The notes below the pieces were generated by a model. That model was not told where the DNA came from, did no database searches, and was given only the letters and a program-made list of their open reading frames with translations. Shown piece after piece: positions 1-7,172 of a stretch of DNA of 40,863 nucleotides (the stretch's first letter is position 1; each line of letters starts with the position of its first letter). The translations under genes and the position numbers were made by a program. The DNA is from JBDSKH01 sp035495435 (lineage in GTDB: Bacteria > Actinomycetota > Actinomycetes > Actinomycetales > Microbacteriaceae): the NCBI GenBank assembly GCA_035495435.1, contig DATJFV010000031.1:1-40863 (forward strand), given 5' to 3'.

Positions 1-2165
1 CCGTCATAGGCGGCGGACTCCCCGTTGCTCATGTCCACCTCGACCGGTCCCCAGAAGTTCGTCTTCCGGGTCGGAGTCATGGTGGACATCGCAACCTCGA
101 TGGGCCCATTGGGCGCCGGCTTCGGGGTGTAACTCGAAACCGTCCCCCCCTGGGTGCGGCAGCTCAGCAGAGGGTTCACGACATCGACGTGGCCGTTGCC
201 GTTGTAGGCCACGTCCATGTCGATCTCGATCATCCTGGAACCCAGGCCGACGGTGTCGAGCTTGACCTGCTTGATGCCGTCACGCCCGTCGCCGTTGAGG
301 TAGATGCTGTCGATGACGCGCGGCTCGACCGTGCTCTCGGTGGGTGCGTCGTACAGCAGGCTCTTCACGGTGATGGTGTGGTTCATCCGCCAGTCCGCGG
401 GCACCTCGTCGTCGAAGCCGACGCCGAACGACAGAGTCGTGCAGGTCGGGGGCAGGTGCTCCCAGCGGATTTTGGCCGCCGAGTGAACGCCAGCGCCGTT
501 GTCGACAGAGCCCGAGTGCGCTCCGATCCCGACCGCGTACTCCTGCCCGTTGATCCGCAGCGGCTTGCCGCCGCACGACTGACCGACGGTCGTCAGCGGC
601 TTTAGCGACTCGGGCTGGTTGTTGCACTGCCAGCCGTTCTCGACCAGGTTCGGGGCGCGGTACTCGGTGGGGTTGGCCGCGATCTGCTCCGGGGTGCCGG
701 CGAGATGCAGGTCGTAGGTCGTGATCGGGTCGACGTACTTCGAGCGCAGGACGGTCTGGCCGGTGCCCGCGCACTCGATGTGCGGGTCGCCGATGATGAC
801 GCCCGGATCCTGGCTCGACAGCGGGTCGGACGTGCCCGCGCCGCGGACCGTCTTGAGGATCAGCACCTCGGCCGACGTGGTGTCGGCCGAGATCCGCGCC
901 TGGTAGGTGTCGGCGCCGTAGATGCCCTGCGCCGGTGCCAGCGGGACCAGCGTGGACCTGAGCAGCTTCACCGGTTCGACGCGACCGCCCGTGATACGGC
1001 CCGACCACACCTCGAGGGTGTCGCGAGCGATGCCGGGTGCCTCGATCTTGAGGTTCTGGCCGTAGCCGATGCGGGCGGTGAGCGCGGTGCACTGACCCGC
1101 GGTCCAGAAGGCGACCTCGGAATCACCGGTCAGCTGCAGAGAGTGATCGAGGTAGTCGTACTCGACCGGCTCGCCCGGGATGCGGCTCTTCACCAGCGCG
1201 GCACGCGGCTTGAAGGATGACGCGGTGCCGGCTCCGCTGGTCAGGACGGGTGCCGTCAGCGGGCCCGTCGCGTACATGGTCGGCATTTCATCGAGATAGC
1301 GGCCCTGGGTCGGCCCCACGAAAGAGGCATCCACCGGACTAGGCAGAATGGGCCCCTTGGGAGTGGAACACGCGTCGATCTCGGCGGGACTCATCGGCAC
1401 CATCCGGACCTTCCAAGAGCCTTCCACCTTGCCACTGCTGGCCTGCGGGAAATAGAGCGTATCGACCGCACCGGCGCGCACGCCCGGGCGCTGCGCACTG
1501 AGTTCGGGCTCGTCCCAGGTCCACAGAACGCGAATCCGCTCGTAACTCGGCGTGAATGTGGAGACCGCCCAGTGATACGCGGGGATCTTCTCCTCGTACG
1601 GGTTCGCGACCGAATAGCTGGACTGCAGCGCCTCGGTCCAAGAGTGCGACCAGCCCGATACCCAGGTATGCGAGTAGCTCGCGGTGACCGTCGTCGTCTC
1701 CTTCGCGAAGATCACTGAGCTCTCGACCGCGACGCTGACGGAGGCGCCGACCGTGTCCCACTTCGCACCGTTCTCTTCGGTTGTCCGGCTCGAGGTGCGG
1801 CCCGAGGTCACAGTGACGGCGATGCCGGTCGAGGGGCTGGCGGGCGTGATGACGCCGGGGGTGCAGTTCGGTTTGATGTCAGAGGACACCTGGGGCGGGA
1901 TCAGGTCACTCGGGACAGCTACGGGAACCGGGTCGAGCAGGCGCCCGACGCAGTGGATGGCCGCCATCGCCGCCTCGGATGCTCCGACGCAGGGGTTCGC
2001 CCCGGTGGGATCGAGGCGCAGTTCGGGGGTCAGTTGCACCGACTCGCCGTCGGGCGGGGGTGTGGACGCCACGGAGGCGGCGGGGGACGCGAGCAGGCTC
2101 CCGGCGAGGACTGCGGCGGATGCCGCAATCGCCAGGAGCGTTCGTGCAGGTGCTCGAGAGGACAT
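1..2165 (-). CDS. Secreted NPCBM-domain protein with a beta-pore-like N-terminal region (3' end beyond window)
   Basis: The reading frame is open from ATG 2165 to the window edge (721 codons, no stop), so the C-terminus is missing. AAGGAAG lies about 8 nt before the ATG. Residues 1-32 form a Sec signal peptide: Arg-rich start, Ala/Leu core, ASPAAS-like cleavage zone. Residues about 110-220 alternate Ser/Thr with Val/aromatic residues around a SYSHTWVSGWSHSW stretch; this resembles the stem region of aerolysin/ETX-MTX2 beta-pore proteins, which is inference. Residues about 520-625 match NPCBM carbohydrate-binding modules, with GQEYAVGIGAHSG followed by VGFDDE. Cysteines are spread through the chain, consistent with an exported disulfide protein. 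It could be a cell-wall or glycan-binding surface protein or a toxin-like effector. The NPCBM call is fairly firm; the pore call is tentative. Confidence 0.8.
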   Translation of the reverse strand, partial: MSSRAPARTLLAIAASAAVLAGSLLASPAASVASTPPPDGESVQLTPELRLDPTGANPCVGASEAAMAAIHCVGRLLDPVPVAVPSDLIPPQVSSDIKPNCTPGVITPASPSTGIAVTVTSGRTSSRTTEENGAKWDTVGASVSVAVESSVIFAKETTTVTASYSHTWVSGWSHSWTEALQSSYSVANPYEEKIPAYHWAVSTFTPSYERIRVLWTWDEPELSAQRPGVRAGAVDTLYFPQASSGKVEGSWKVRMVPMSPAEIDACSTPKGPILPSPVDASFVGPTQGRYLDEMPTMYATGPLTAPVLTSGAGTASSFKPRAALVKSRIPGEPVEYDYLDHSLQLTGDSEVAFWTAGQCTALTARIGYGQNLKIEAPGIARDTLEVWSGRITGGRVEPVKLLRSTLVPLAPAQGIYGADTYQARISADTTSAEVLILKTVRGAGTSDPLSSQDPGVIIGDPHIECAGTGQTVLRSKYVDPITTYDLHLAGTPEQIAANPTEYRAPNLVENGWQCNNQPESLKPLTTVGQSCGGKPLRINGQEYAVGIGAHSGSVDNGAGVHSAAKIRWEHLPPTCTTLSFGVGFDDEVPADWRMNHTITVKSLLYDAPTESTVEPRVIDSIYLNGDGRDGIKQVKLDTVGLGSRMIEIDMDVAYNGNGHVDVVNPLLSCRTQGGTVSSYTPKPAPNGPIEVAMSTMTPTRKTNFWGPVEVDMSNGESAAYD

Positions 2166-2377
2166 AGGGGGGTCTTCCTTTCCGATGCGCGTCGTTGCGC
2201 GGCGCGCATCGTTGCGCGGGTAATGCCGTCGGACATTACGCCGACGCGGATGCGGCCCCGCGCGGTATCGAGCGACCGGGCACCACGGGTGATCCTCTGT
2301 CACGCGATTCTGGTATTTGGATGCGGCGCCATGCCCGTTCAGGTCAGCGCAGGCCCGTCGCGCGGTTGGCAACCGAT

Positions 2378-2395
2378 GGTCTCGTGCACGAGACC
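2378..2395. repeat. Perfect 18-bp palindrome
   Basis: GGTCTCGTG is followed at once by its reverse complement CACGAGACC, with no loop. Such uninterrupted dyads usually bind a dimeric regulator rather than fold in RNA. It lies about 210 bp upstream of the secreted-protein start; its user is unknown. Confidence 0.5.
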
Positions 2396-2561
2396 GGTGC
2401 TTTCCTGCACGACGAACCCGTATCGGCAAACCCCCCTCGAATCAGCCCCCGCGGCGATATACCCCGTGCATGCTGATTAGCGAGAACGCCGCGGGCTGGC
2501 TGGGGCGCCGCGCGCGCGGGGAGGAACCGCGTCTCGACGTCGTGGTGACCCGGCCGTCGTC

Positions 2562-2595
2562 GGTTGAGTGGCGCCGCAGGCGCGTATCGAAACCC
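2562..2595 (+). repeat. Intergenic hairpin repeat, family A
   Basis: GGTTGAGTGGC, then the stem GCGCCGCAGGCGC, then GTATCGAAACC. It is inverted relative to the copy at 2697-2735, and the pair brackets a family B palindrome. Confidence 0.75.
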
Positions 2596-2603
2596 GTCCA
2601 CCT

Positions 2604-2685
2604 GCGCGGATGAGGAGTTTCCGGCGACACGCCGTCTCTCCGGTGCACGCTGACGGCGTGTTGCCCCGGAGTCCTCATCCGCGCC
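2604..2685. repeat. Long imperfect inverted repeat, family B
   Basis: The arms begin GCGGATGAGGA and end TCCTCATCCGC, with inner arms ACACGCCGTC and GACGGCGTGT; each arm is about 33 nt around a CGGTGCACGCT centre. A second, diverged copy is at 23541-23618. It lies between two oppositely oriented family A repeats. Confidence 0.7.
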
Positions 2686-2696
2686 CGGAAGGTGAC

Positions 2697-2735
2697 GGGT
2701 TTCGATACGCGGGCTGCGCCCGCTACTCAACCGGC
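2697..2735 (-). repeat. Family A repeat overlapping the tetR stop codon
   Basis: On the minus strand it reads GCCGGTTGAGTAGCGGGC, a short loop, then CCGCGTATCGAAACC. Its GCCGGTTGA supplies the last codons (Ala-Gly) and stop of the TetR gene. Confidence 0.8.
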
Positions 2736-3380
2736 GGGTGGCGCCGTCCCGCGCAACGGCTCCAGCGCGTCGAGGATGAGGTCGAGCCCGAAGGCGAACT
2801 CCTCGGTGGGGTCGTAGCCGGCGGCGACCAGCGCCTCGGCGGATTCGTTGAGATACGGGAACTCGGTCGGCGGCAGCTGGGGCAGGTACACGCCCTCGGT
2901 CATGTGCGCGAGTTCTTCGGCCGATTCGAACGGCAGGCTGGCCGCCTGCAGGGCGTACCCGTAGACGTAGCTGTTCAGCATCCAGTTGGCGTGCGTCGCC
3001 ATCTCGACCGAGAAGCCGGCTTTCCGCAGGCAGGCGGTGACCGCTTCGCGGTGGCGGAGGTTCGCGGGGCCCGGCGTCGTGCGCGATTCCATCAGGGCGA
3101 TCGCCCACGGATGCCGCGCCAGAACATCGCGGGTCGACACGGCCTCCGCTCGCATCGCCGACCGCCAGTCGGTGTCGGCGTCCGGGAGTTCGATCTCGGT
3201 GAAGACCACGTCGATCATGGCGTCGAGCAGTTCGTCTTTGTTGGCCACGTAGCGGTAGAGCGACATCGCACCCGCACCGAGCGCGCCGGCCAGCCGACGC
3301 ATGCTCAGGCCCTCTGCGCCCTCACGATCGGCGAGCCGCACCGCTTCGGCCACCACCCGGTGCGTGCTCAGCTGTTCCAT
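2727..3380 (-). CDS. TetR/AcrR-family repressor with TetR-type C-terminal domain
   Basis: The protein has 217 aa. Residues 5-50 form the TetR helix-turn-helix (EGLSMRRLAGALGAGAMSLYRYVANKDELLD), where the recognition-helix pattern MSLYRYVANKDEL is typical of the family. The rest is helical and resembles TetR_C_1 ligand-binding domains. It is divergent from the small membrane-protein gene at 3482; the 101-bp gap holds five CGTACG hexamers, the likely operator for this regulator. The last two codons and stop come from a family A repeat. The ligand is unknown. Confidence 0.85.
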   Translation of the reverse strand: MEQLSTHRVVAEAVRLADREGAEGLSMRRLAGALGAGAMSLYRYVANKDELLDAMIDVVFTEIELPDADTDWRSAMRAEAVSTRDVLARHPWAIALMESRTTPGPANLRHREAVTACLRKAGFSVEMATHANWMLNSYVYGYALQAASLPFESAEELAHMTEGVYLPQLPPTEFPYLNESAEALVAAGYDPTEEFAFGLDLILDALEPLRGTAPPAG

Positions 3381-3407
3381 CTCCGACGCCCGCCTCCTCT
3401 GTCCGAC

Positions 3408-3460
3408 TTGACAAACGTACGCCGTACGCGCCAGAGTACAGCGTACGCGTACGGCGTACG
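3408..3460. promoter_or_regulatory. CGTACG operator array between tetR and the DUF6326-like gene
   Basis: Five CGTACG hexamers start at 3416, 3423, 3442, 3448 and 3455. Two pairs, CGTACGcCGTACG and CGTACGgCGTACG, are reverse complements of each other and begin 32 bp (about three helical turns) apart. A TTGACA -35-like hexamer at 3408-3413 precedes them. This is probably the TetR binding region controlling both directions. Confidence 0.65.
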
Positions 3461-3481
3461 CACACTGACAAGGAAGAACCC

Positions 3482-3940
3482 ATGACCATCCGAACGCCCT
3501 CCCCGACCCCGCTGGCCACGCCGCAGCTGCCCGTGCAGACCAAGCTCGCCGCCGCGTGGACGAGCTTCATGTTCCTGTACCTCTACGTCGACGTCCTCAA
3601 CTTCTACAAGCCCGGTGTCGTCGCCGGCATCCTGGACGGCCGCATCTGGGAGTTCGAGGTCAGCGCGACGCTGATCACCATCGCCCTGGTATCGGTGTCG
3701 ATCCCGGCCGTGATGGTGGCGCTGTCGGTGATGCTGCCTGCGCGAGCGAACCGCATCACGAACCTCATCGTCGCGGCGCTCCTCATCCCGTACTCGCTCT
3801 TCAACGCGGCGGGCGCGACCCTGGAGTGGGCCGGTTTCTACGGGATCTCGATCGCGGCCGAGGTGCTGCTGCTCGCGTTCGTGCTGCGTTCCGCGTGGAA
3901 GTGGCCCCGCGTCTCGGAGCGCACCGTCGACGCGGTCTGA
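3482..3940 (+). CDS. Small four-helix membrane protein (DUF6326-like)
   Basis: The protein has 152 aa with about four hydrophobic segments (near residues 25-45, 60-82, 91-108 and 116-135). The first segment contains FMFLYLYVDVLNFYKPG, a pattern I associate with DUF6326 membrane proteins of unknown function. AGGAAG lies 6 nt before the ATG, so unlike many neighbours this gene has a normal ribosome-binding site. It is divergent from tetR and is probably that regulator's main target. A hairpin at 3980-4009 probably terminates it. Function is not known; a transport or stress role would be a guess. Confidence 0.75.
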   Translation: MTIRTPSPTPLATPQLPVQTKLAAAWTSFMFLYLYVDVLNFYKPGVVAGILDGRIWEFEVSATLITIALVSVSIPAVMVALSVMLPARANRITNLIVAALLIPYSLFNAAGATLEWAGFYGISIAAEVLLLAFVLRSAWKWPRVSERTVDAV

Positions 3941-3979
3941 TCACGTAAAGGCACCCCGTCGGTGTCAGAACCTCTCATG

Positions 3980-4009
3980 AATGCCCCGGGCCATCAGGTC
4001 CGGGGCATT
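3980..4009. terminator. Hairpin terminator
   Basis: AATGCCCCGG and CCGGGGCATT form a perfect 10-bp stem with a 10-nt loop, followed by CTGTTCCT. It lies about 40 nt after the 3482-3940 gene and before the DUF5302 promoter. Confidence 0.7.
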
Positions 4010-4025
4010 CTGTTCCTGCATCGAA

Positions 4026-4031
4026 TAGGGT
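4026..4031 (+). promoter_or_regulatory. -10 box (TAGGGT) placing transcription start at the DUF5302 ATG
   Basis: TAGGGT is followed by exactly 6 nt and then ATG 4038, so the transcript probably begins at the start codon. Confidence 0.6.
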
Positions 4032-4037
4032 CGCCGT

Positions 4038-4220
4038 ATGGCAGAGCAGGACTCCGAGAAGTCGGCGGCTGACGACGCGAAGGCGAAGTTCCGCGAGGCG
4101 CTCGAGCGCAAGAAGCAGAACCAGCAGCAGCGCCCCGGTCACCTCGACGCCGGGTCGACCGTGCACAGTGCGCACGGCAAGGCCGGCGGCAAGCGGGAGT
4201 TCCGCCGCAAGAGCGGCTAG
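4038..4220 (+). CDS. DUF5302 family small protein
   Basis: A 60-aa, highly charged, lysine/glutamate-rich protein. The N-terminal half (residues 8-32) is predicted helix (DDAKAKFREALERKK); the second half holds the conserved HLDAG, GSTVHSAHGKAGGKREFRRKSG-like tail typical of actinobacterial DUF5302. It is cytoplasmic and probably partly disordered; the basic tail suggests nucleic-acid or ribosome contact, which is inference only. There is no Shine-Dalgarno sequence; a -10 box 6 nt before the ATG suggests leaderless translation. It appears to be a single-gene unit. Confidence 0.85.
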   Translation: MAEQDSEKSAADDAKAKFREALERKKQNQQQRPGHLDAGSTVHSAHGKAGGKREFRRKSG

Positions 4221-4259
4221 TCCGACCGGCTCCCTTGCGCCGGGGGGCTTCCCCCACCC

Positions 4260-4278
4260 AATGTTAGTCACTAACATT
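4260..4278. promoter_or_regulatory. Perfect 19-bp palindromic operator overlapping the tetR-ABC promoter
   Basis: AATGTTAGT-c-ACTAACATT is a perfect dyad. It contains the probable -10 box TAACAT (4272-4277), which is 6 nt before GTG 4284. A repressor bound here would cover the -10 region, so autorepression by the adjacent TetR protein is likely. Confidence 0.75.
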
Positions 4279-4283
4279 CCAGG

Positions 4284-4826
4284 GTGACCAGAACCGAGCG
4301 CACGCGCACCGCCCTGCTCGAGGCGGCGCTCACCCTCTTCGCCGAGCAGGGCTTCGACCAGACCACGGTGGCGCAGATCGCCGCGCGCGCGGGGGTGACC
4401 GAGATGACGTTCTACCGTCACTTCGGCACCAAGGACGCGGTGCTGGTCGACGACCCCTACGACCCGCTGATCGCCGACGCCGTTCGCGCCGCACCGGCCG
4501 AGGGCGCGTTGGCGGCCGCGGCCGCCGGCGTGCTGACCGCCTGGCGGGCAATCCCCGAACCGTCGGTCGAGATCGTGCGCGACCGGCTCCGGCTCGTCGC
4601 CCGCACACCCAGCCTCCGGGGAGCGATGGCGGTCGCCAGCCGCGGCACCGAGGACGCGATCGCGGCGGCGCTCGAGGCGCGGGGCGAGCCGGCGCTGGAT
4701 GCCCGCATCGCATCCGCCGCGACCGTCGCCGCGCTGAACGCGGCGCTCGTGGCCTGGGCCGAAGGCCCCGAGGCGCCACTGGCGATCGCGATCGAAGCCG
4801 CCGCACGGGTATTGGCGGGCGCATGA
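4284..4826 (+). CDS. TetR-family regulator of the adjacent ABC exporter
   Basis: 180 aa from GTG 4284. Residues 5-50 form a classic TetR helix-turn-helix (FAEQGFDQTTVAQIAARAG then VTEMTFYRHFGTKDAVL). The C-terminal part is Ala-rich helical and not assignable to a ligand class. No ribosome-binding site precedes the GTG; the start sits 6 nt after a TAACAT -10 box inside a perfect 19-bp palindrome, so the mRNA is probably leaderless and self-repressed. The stop overlaps the ABC ATPase start (ATGA), implying one operon of regulator, ATPase and permease. Confidence 0.88.
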   Translation: MTRTERTRTALLEAALTLFAEQGFDQTTVAQIAARAGVTEMTFYRHFGTKDAVLVDDPYDPLIADAVRAAPAEGALAAAAAGVLTAWRAIPEPSVEIVRDRLRLVARTPSLRGAMAVASRGTEDAIAAALEARGEPALDARIASAATVAALNAALVAWAEGPEAPLAIAIEAAARVLAGA

Positions 4827-5521
4827 ACGCCATCGAGGCACGAGACCTCACCCGCACCTGGGGCGAGAACACCGGCATCAGCGGAGCGGACCTGACCGTC
4901 GCACACGGCGAGATCGTCGCACTCGTGGGCCCGAACGGCGCCGGCAAGTCGACGCTGATGAGCCTGCTGCTGGGCATGCTGCGGCCGCAGCGCGGCACCG
5001 CGAGCATCGACGGTGTCGACGTGCGTGCGGCCTCACCCGAGGTCTGGCGGCGCGTCGGGCACCTGGTCGACGCGCCCCTGGCGTACCCCGAGTTGACCGT
5101 TCGGCAGAACCTCGAACTGAACGCACGGCTGCGCGGCTTTCGCGGCACGGCCATCGCCGACTTCCGACTCGAGCAGTACGCGAACCGCAAAGTGAGGGCC
5201 CTCAGCCTCGGCAACGCCCAGCGCGTCGGGCTCGCCGCCGCGCTGCAGCACGACCCCACCGTCATCGTGCTCGACGAGCCCACGAACGGGCTCGACCCGG
5301 CGGGGGTGATTCTGCTGCGCGAGCGGCTGCTGGCGCGTGCGGATGCCGGGGCCGGCATCCTGGTCAGCAGTCACCATCTCGATGAGGTGGCGCGCATCGC
5401 CCACCGCATCGCCGTGGTGAACGCGGGACGGATGATCGGCGAACTCGATCCGCACGCCCCGGAACTCGAGCGGGTGTTCTTCGAGCACGTGCGACTCGAC
5501 GACGAACGGAGGGCCGCCTGA
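4823..5521 (+). CDS. ABC transporter ATP-binding protein
   Basis: 232 aa. The Walker A motif GPNGAGKST lies at residues 36-44, the signature is LSLGNAQRVGLA, Walker B is VIVLDEPTNGLDP, and the switch histidine is in LVSSHH. The LSxGxxQR form of the signature is usual in the BcrA/DrrA/YtrB class of exporter ATPases. It overlaps the regulator by 4 nt upstream and the permease by 1 nt downstream, so translation is coupled. Together with the membrane partner it should form an exporter of a hydrophobic compound or peptide controlled by the TetR protein; the substrate cannot be read from sequence. Confidence 0.92.
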   Translation: MNAIEARDLTRTWGENTGISGADLTVAHGEIVALVGPNGAGKSTLMSLLLGMLRPQRGTASIDGVDVRAASPEVWRRVGHLVDAPLAYPELTVRQNLELNARLRGFRGTAIADFRLEQYANRKVRALSLGNAQRVGLAAALQHDPTVIVLDEPTNGLDPAGVILLRERLLARADAGAGILVSSHHLDEVARIAHRIAVVNAGRMIGELDPHAPELERVFFEHVRLDDERRAA

Positions 5522-6264
5522 TGCTGGGGACGGTGGTGCGCATCGAACTGCACAAGCTGGCCGCCTCGCTCGTCGGCCGGGTCGCGACCGCGGCCGTGAT
5601 CGGCGGCGTCACCGTGCTGTCGGTGGCGATGCTGTTCGCCGTGCGGTCGGGGCGCCCCGAGATCACCGCGAAGCTGGGTGCGCTGACCGACGACTGGGCG
5701 GGGTTCCTCTCCGCGGCGATCCAGGTCACCGGCGCGGGTGGCCTGCTCGGCTCGGCCGTCGTGCTCGGCTGGATGCTGGGGCGCGAATTCACCGACCGCG
5801 AGATCGCCGGACTGTTCGCCCTGCCGGTCGGGCGGGCGCAGATCGCGGGGGCGAAGCTGCTCGCCTACCTCGTCTGGAGCATCGGGGTCGCCGTGCTGTT
5901 GCCGCTCGCGGTGCTCGTCGCCGGTGCCGCCGCGGGTCTCGGCGCCCCCGACGTCGCCGGGCTCGCGCGGCTCGGCGCGCTGTCGCTCGGCGGCGCACTG
6001 CTCGCCACCCCGGTGGCGCTCGCCGCCACCCTCGGGCGCTCCGTGCTGGCCGGCGTCGGGGTCGCCGTCGGGCTGCTCGTCATCGCCCAGGTGTCGGTGA
6101 TCGCTGGGGCAGGCGGGTGGATGCCGTTGGCCGCCCCAGCGCTGTGGGCCGTGAGTGCGGGTCAGCTGGTGTCGCCCGGGCAGTTGCTGCTCGTGCCCGT
6201 GTTCTCGGGGGTCTTCGTGGTGCTGACGCTGGTCGGGTGGCGGCGGCTCGAGGTGGGGCGGTAG
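5521..6264 (+). CDS. ABC transporter permease (ABC-2 type)
   Basis: 247 aa with about six membrane helices (near residues 18-40, 63-88, 112-138, 146-165, 175-200 and 215-240). A conserved cytoplasmic patch GREFTDREIAGLFALPVGR lies after helix 2, the usual coupling-helix region of BcrB/YtrC-like ABC-2 permeases. It starts 1 nt inside the ATPase stop codon. It is the membrane half of the exporter; two copies would be expected to pair with two ATPases. It ends 11 nt before the convergent oxidoreductase gene with no clear terminator between. Confidence 0.88.
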   Translation: MLGTVVRIELHKLAASLVGRVATAAVIGGVTVLSVAMLFAVRSGRPEITAKLGALTDDWAGFLSAAIQVTGAGGLLGSAVVLGWMLGREFTDREIAGLFALPVGRAQIAGAKLLAYLVWSIGVAVLLPLAVLVAGAAAGLGAPDVAGLARLGALSLGGALLATPVALAATLGRSVLAGVGVAVGLLVIAQVSVIAGAGGWMPLAAPALWAVSAGQLVSPGQLLLVPVFSGVFVVLTLVGWRRLEVGR

Positions 6265-6275
6265 GGGGCGCTGCG

Positions 6276-7091
6276 TCACGCGGCGCGCCGCACCTCGCGC
6301 CGCGCCCACTCCTCGAACGGGGTCGCGGGGCGGCCGAGCACCGCTTCGATGTCGGTACTGACGTAGGCGTCGGCGCCCGATGCGATGCCGCGGAGCATCG
6401 CCATCCGCCACTCGATGTACCCCTCGGGAAGGCCCTGCTCGCGCAGGCGAGCGATGTGGAGGTCGTCGGCTTCGGAGACGTAGCGCACCGAGCGGCCCGA
6501 CACCTCCGTGAGGATACGCGCCGCCTCGTCGAAGTCGATCGCGCGCGGGCCGGACAGCTCGAGGATGCGCCCGTCGTAGTCGTCACCGGTGAGCGCGACC
6601 GCGGCGACGTCGGCGATGTCGTCTGCGTCGATGAACGGCTGTCGGCCGTCGGCCACCGGGGCGTAGAAGGCGCCATCATTGTCGGGCACGAACATGGCCT
6701 CGGTGAAGTTCTGGGCGAAGTGGCTCGGCCGGAGGATGGTCCACCGAAGCGGCCCGCGACGCAGGGCGGCCTCGGCTCGCGCCACAGCGCCGTCGGGGTG
6801 GAACTCGACGCCGCGCGCCGAGAGGAGCACCGCGCGCCGCACGTTCTGCTCTGCGGCGGTGGTGAGGAGACGCTCGAGGAGGGGGCTCCAGTCGGAGGCG
6901 GACCCCGGCCCGACGATGAAGACGCCATCCGCGCCGCGGAACGCGGGTGCCCAGGTGCTCTCGTCGCGCCAGTCGAATCGGGGGGTGGAGGTGCGGCCCA
7001 CGGGGCGAGGGGTGTGCCCCTGGGCGGTGAGGCGGTCGGCGAGGCGGCGACCGACTTTTCCGGTGCCGCCGAGGACGGTGAGTGTGGACAT
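6276..7091 (-). CDS. NmrA-like NAD(P)-binding oxidoreductase
   Basis: 271 aa with an N-terminal Rossmann motif GGTGKVGRRLA (residues 8-18), typical of atypical short-chain dehydrogenases of the NmrA/HSCARG group. ILRPSHFAQNF (about 130-140) and IDADDIADVAAVAL (about 165-178) are also characteristic. Many members lack catalytic residues and act as NADP(H) sensors; the catalytic Tyr-x-x-x-Lys is not evident here. It is divergent from an AraC-type regulator that probably controls it. A -10 box (TAGCCT) lies exactly 6 nt before the ATG, so the mRNA is probably leaderless. Confidence 0.85.
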   Translation of the reverse strand: MSTLTVLGGTGKVGRRLADRLTAQGHTPRPVGRTSTPRFDWRDESTWAPAFRGADGVFIVGPGSASDWSPLLERLLTTAAEQNVRRAVLLSARGVEFHPDGAVARAEAALRRGPLRWTILRPSHFAQNFTEAMFVPDNDGAFYAPVADGRQPFIDADDIADVAAVALTGDDYDGRILELSGPRAIDFDEAARILTEVSGRSVRYVSEADDLHIARLREQGLPEGYIEWRMAMLRGIASGADAYVSTDIEAVLGRPATPFEEWARREVRRAA

Positions 7092-7097
7092 GTCGAC

Positions 7098-7103
7098 AGG
7101 CTA
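7098..7103 (-). promoter_or_regulatory. -10 box (TAGCCT) for the oxidoreductase gene
   Basis: On the minus strand TAGCCT is followed by GTCGAC (6 nt) and then ATG 7091: a leaderless arrangement. Confidence 0.55.
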
Positions 7104-7159
7104 GATCCGGGGATGCGGACGATAAATGTCCTTACCGCCCTGATTGATACGCAAACGTC

Positions 7160-7165
7160 TAAACT
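7160..7165 (+). promoter_or_regulatory. -10 box (TAAACT) for the AraC-type regulator
   Basis: TAAACT precedes ATG 7173 by 7 nt, giving a transcript starting at or next to the start codon. The 81-bp divergent gap also holds the opposing oxidoreductase promoter. Confidence 0.5.
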
Positions 7166-7172
7166 CACGCGC

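Larger units (their letters stand above)
2166..2726. other. Gene-free region with palindromes and two repeat families
   Basis: No convincing gene is seen. Next to the secreted-protein start are two direct copies of CGTTGCGCGG (2193, 2211) and an inverted repeat GTAATG/CATTAC (2220-2239), either of which could be an operator. At 2378-2395 there is a perfect 18-bp palindrome. From 2562 the region is filled by the repeats listed separately. Confidence 0.6.

Noticed and set aside
2195..2613. Several overlapping short plus-strand frames
   Set aside because: No family, poor composition, and they run into the repeat elements; treated as non-coding.
5180..5260. ABC signature LSLGN instead of LSGGQ, as a possible defect
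   Set aside because: LSxGxxQR forms are normal in the BcrA/DrrA/YtrB exporter class; Walker motifs are intact.
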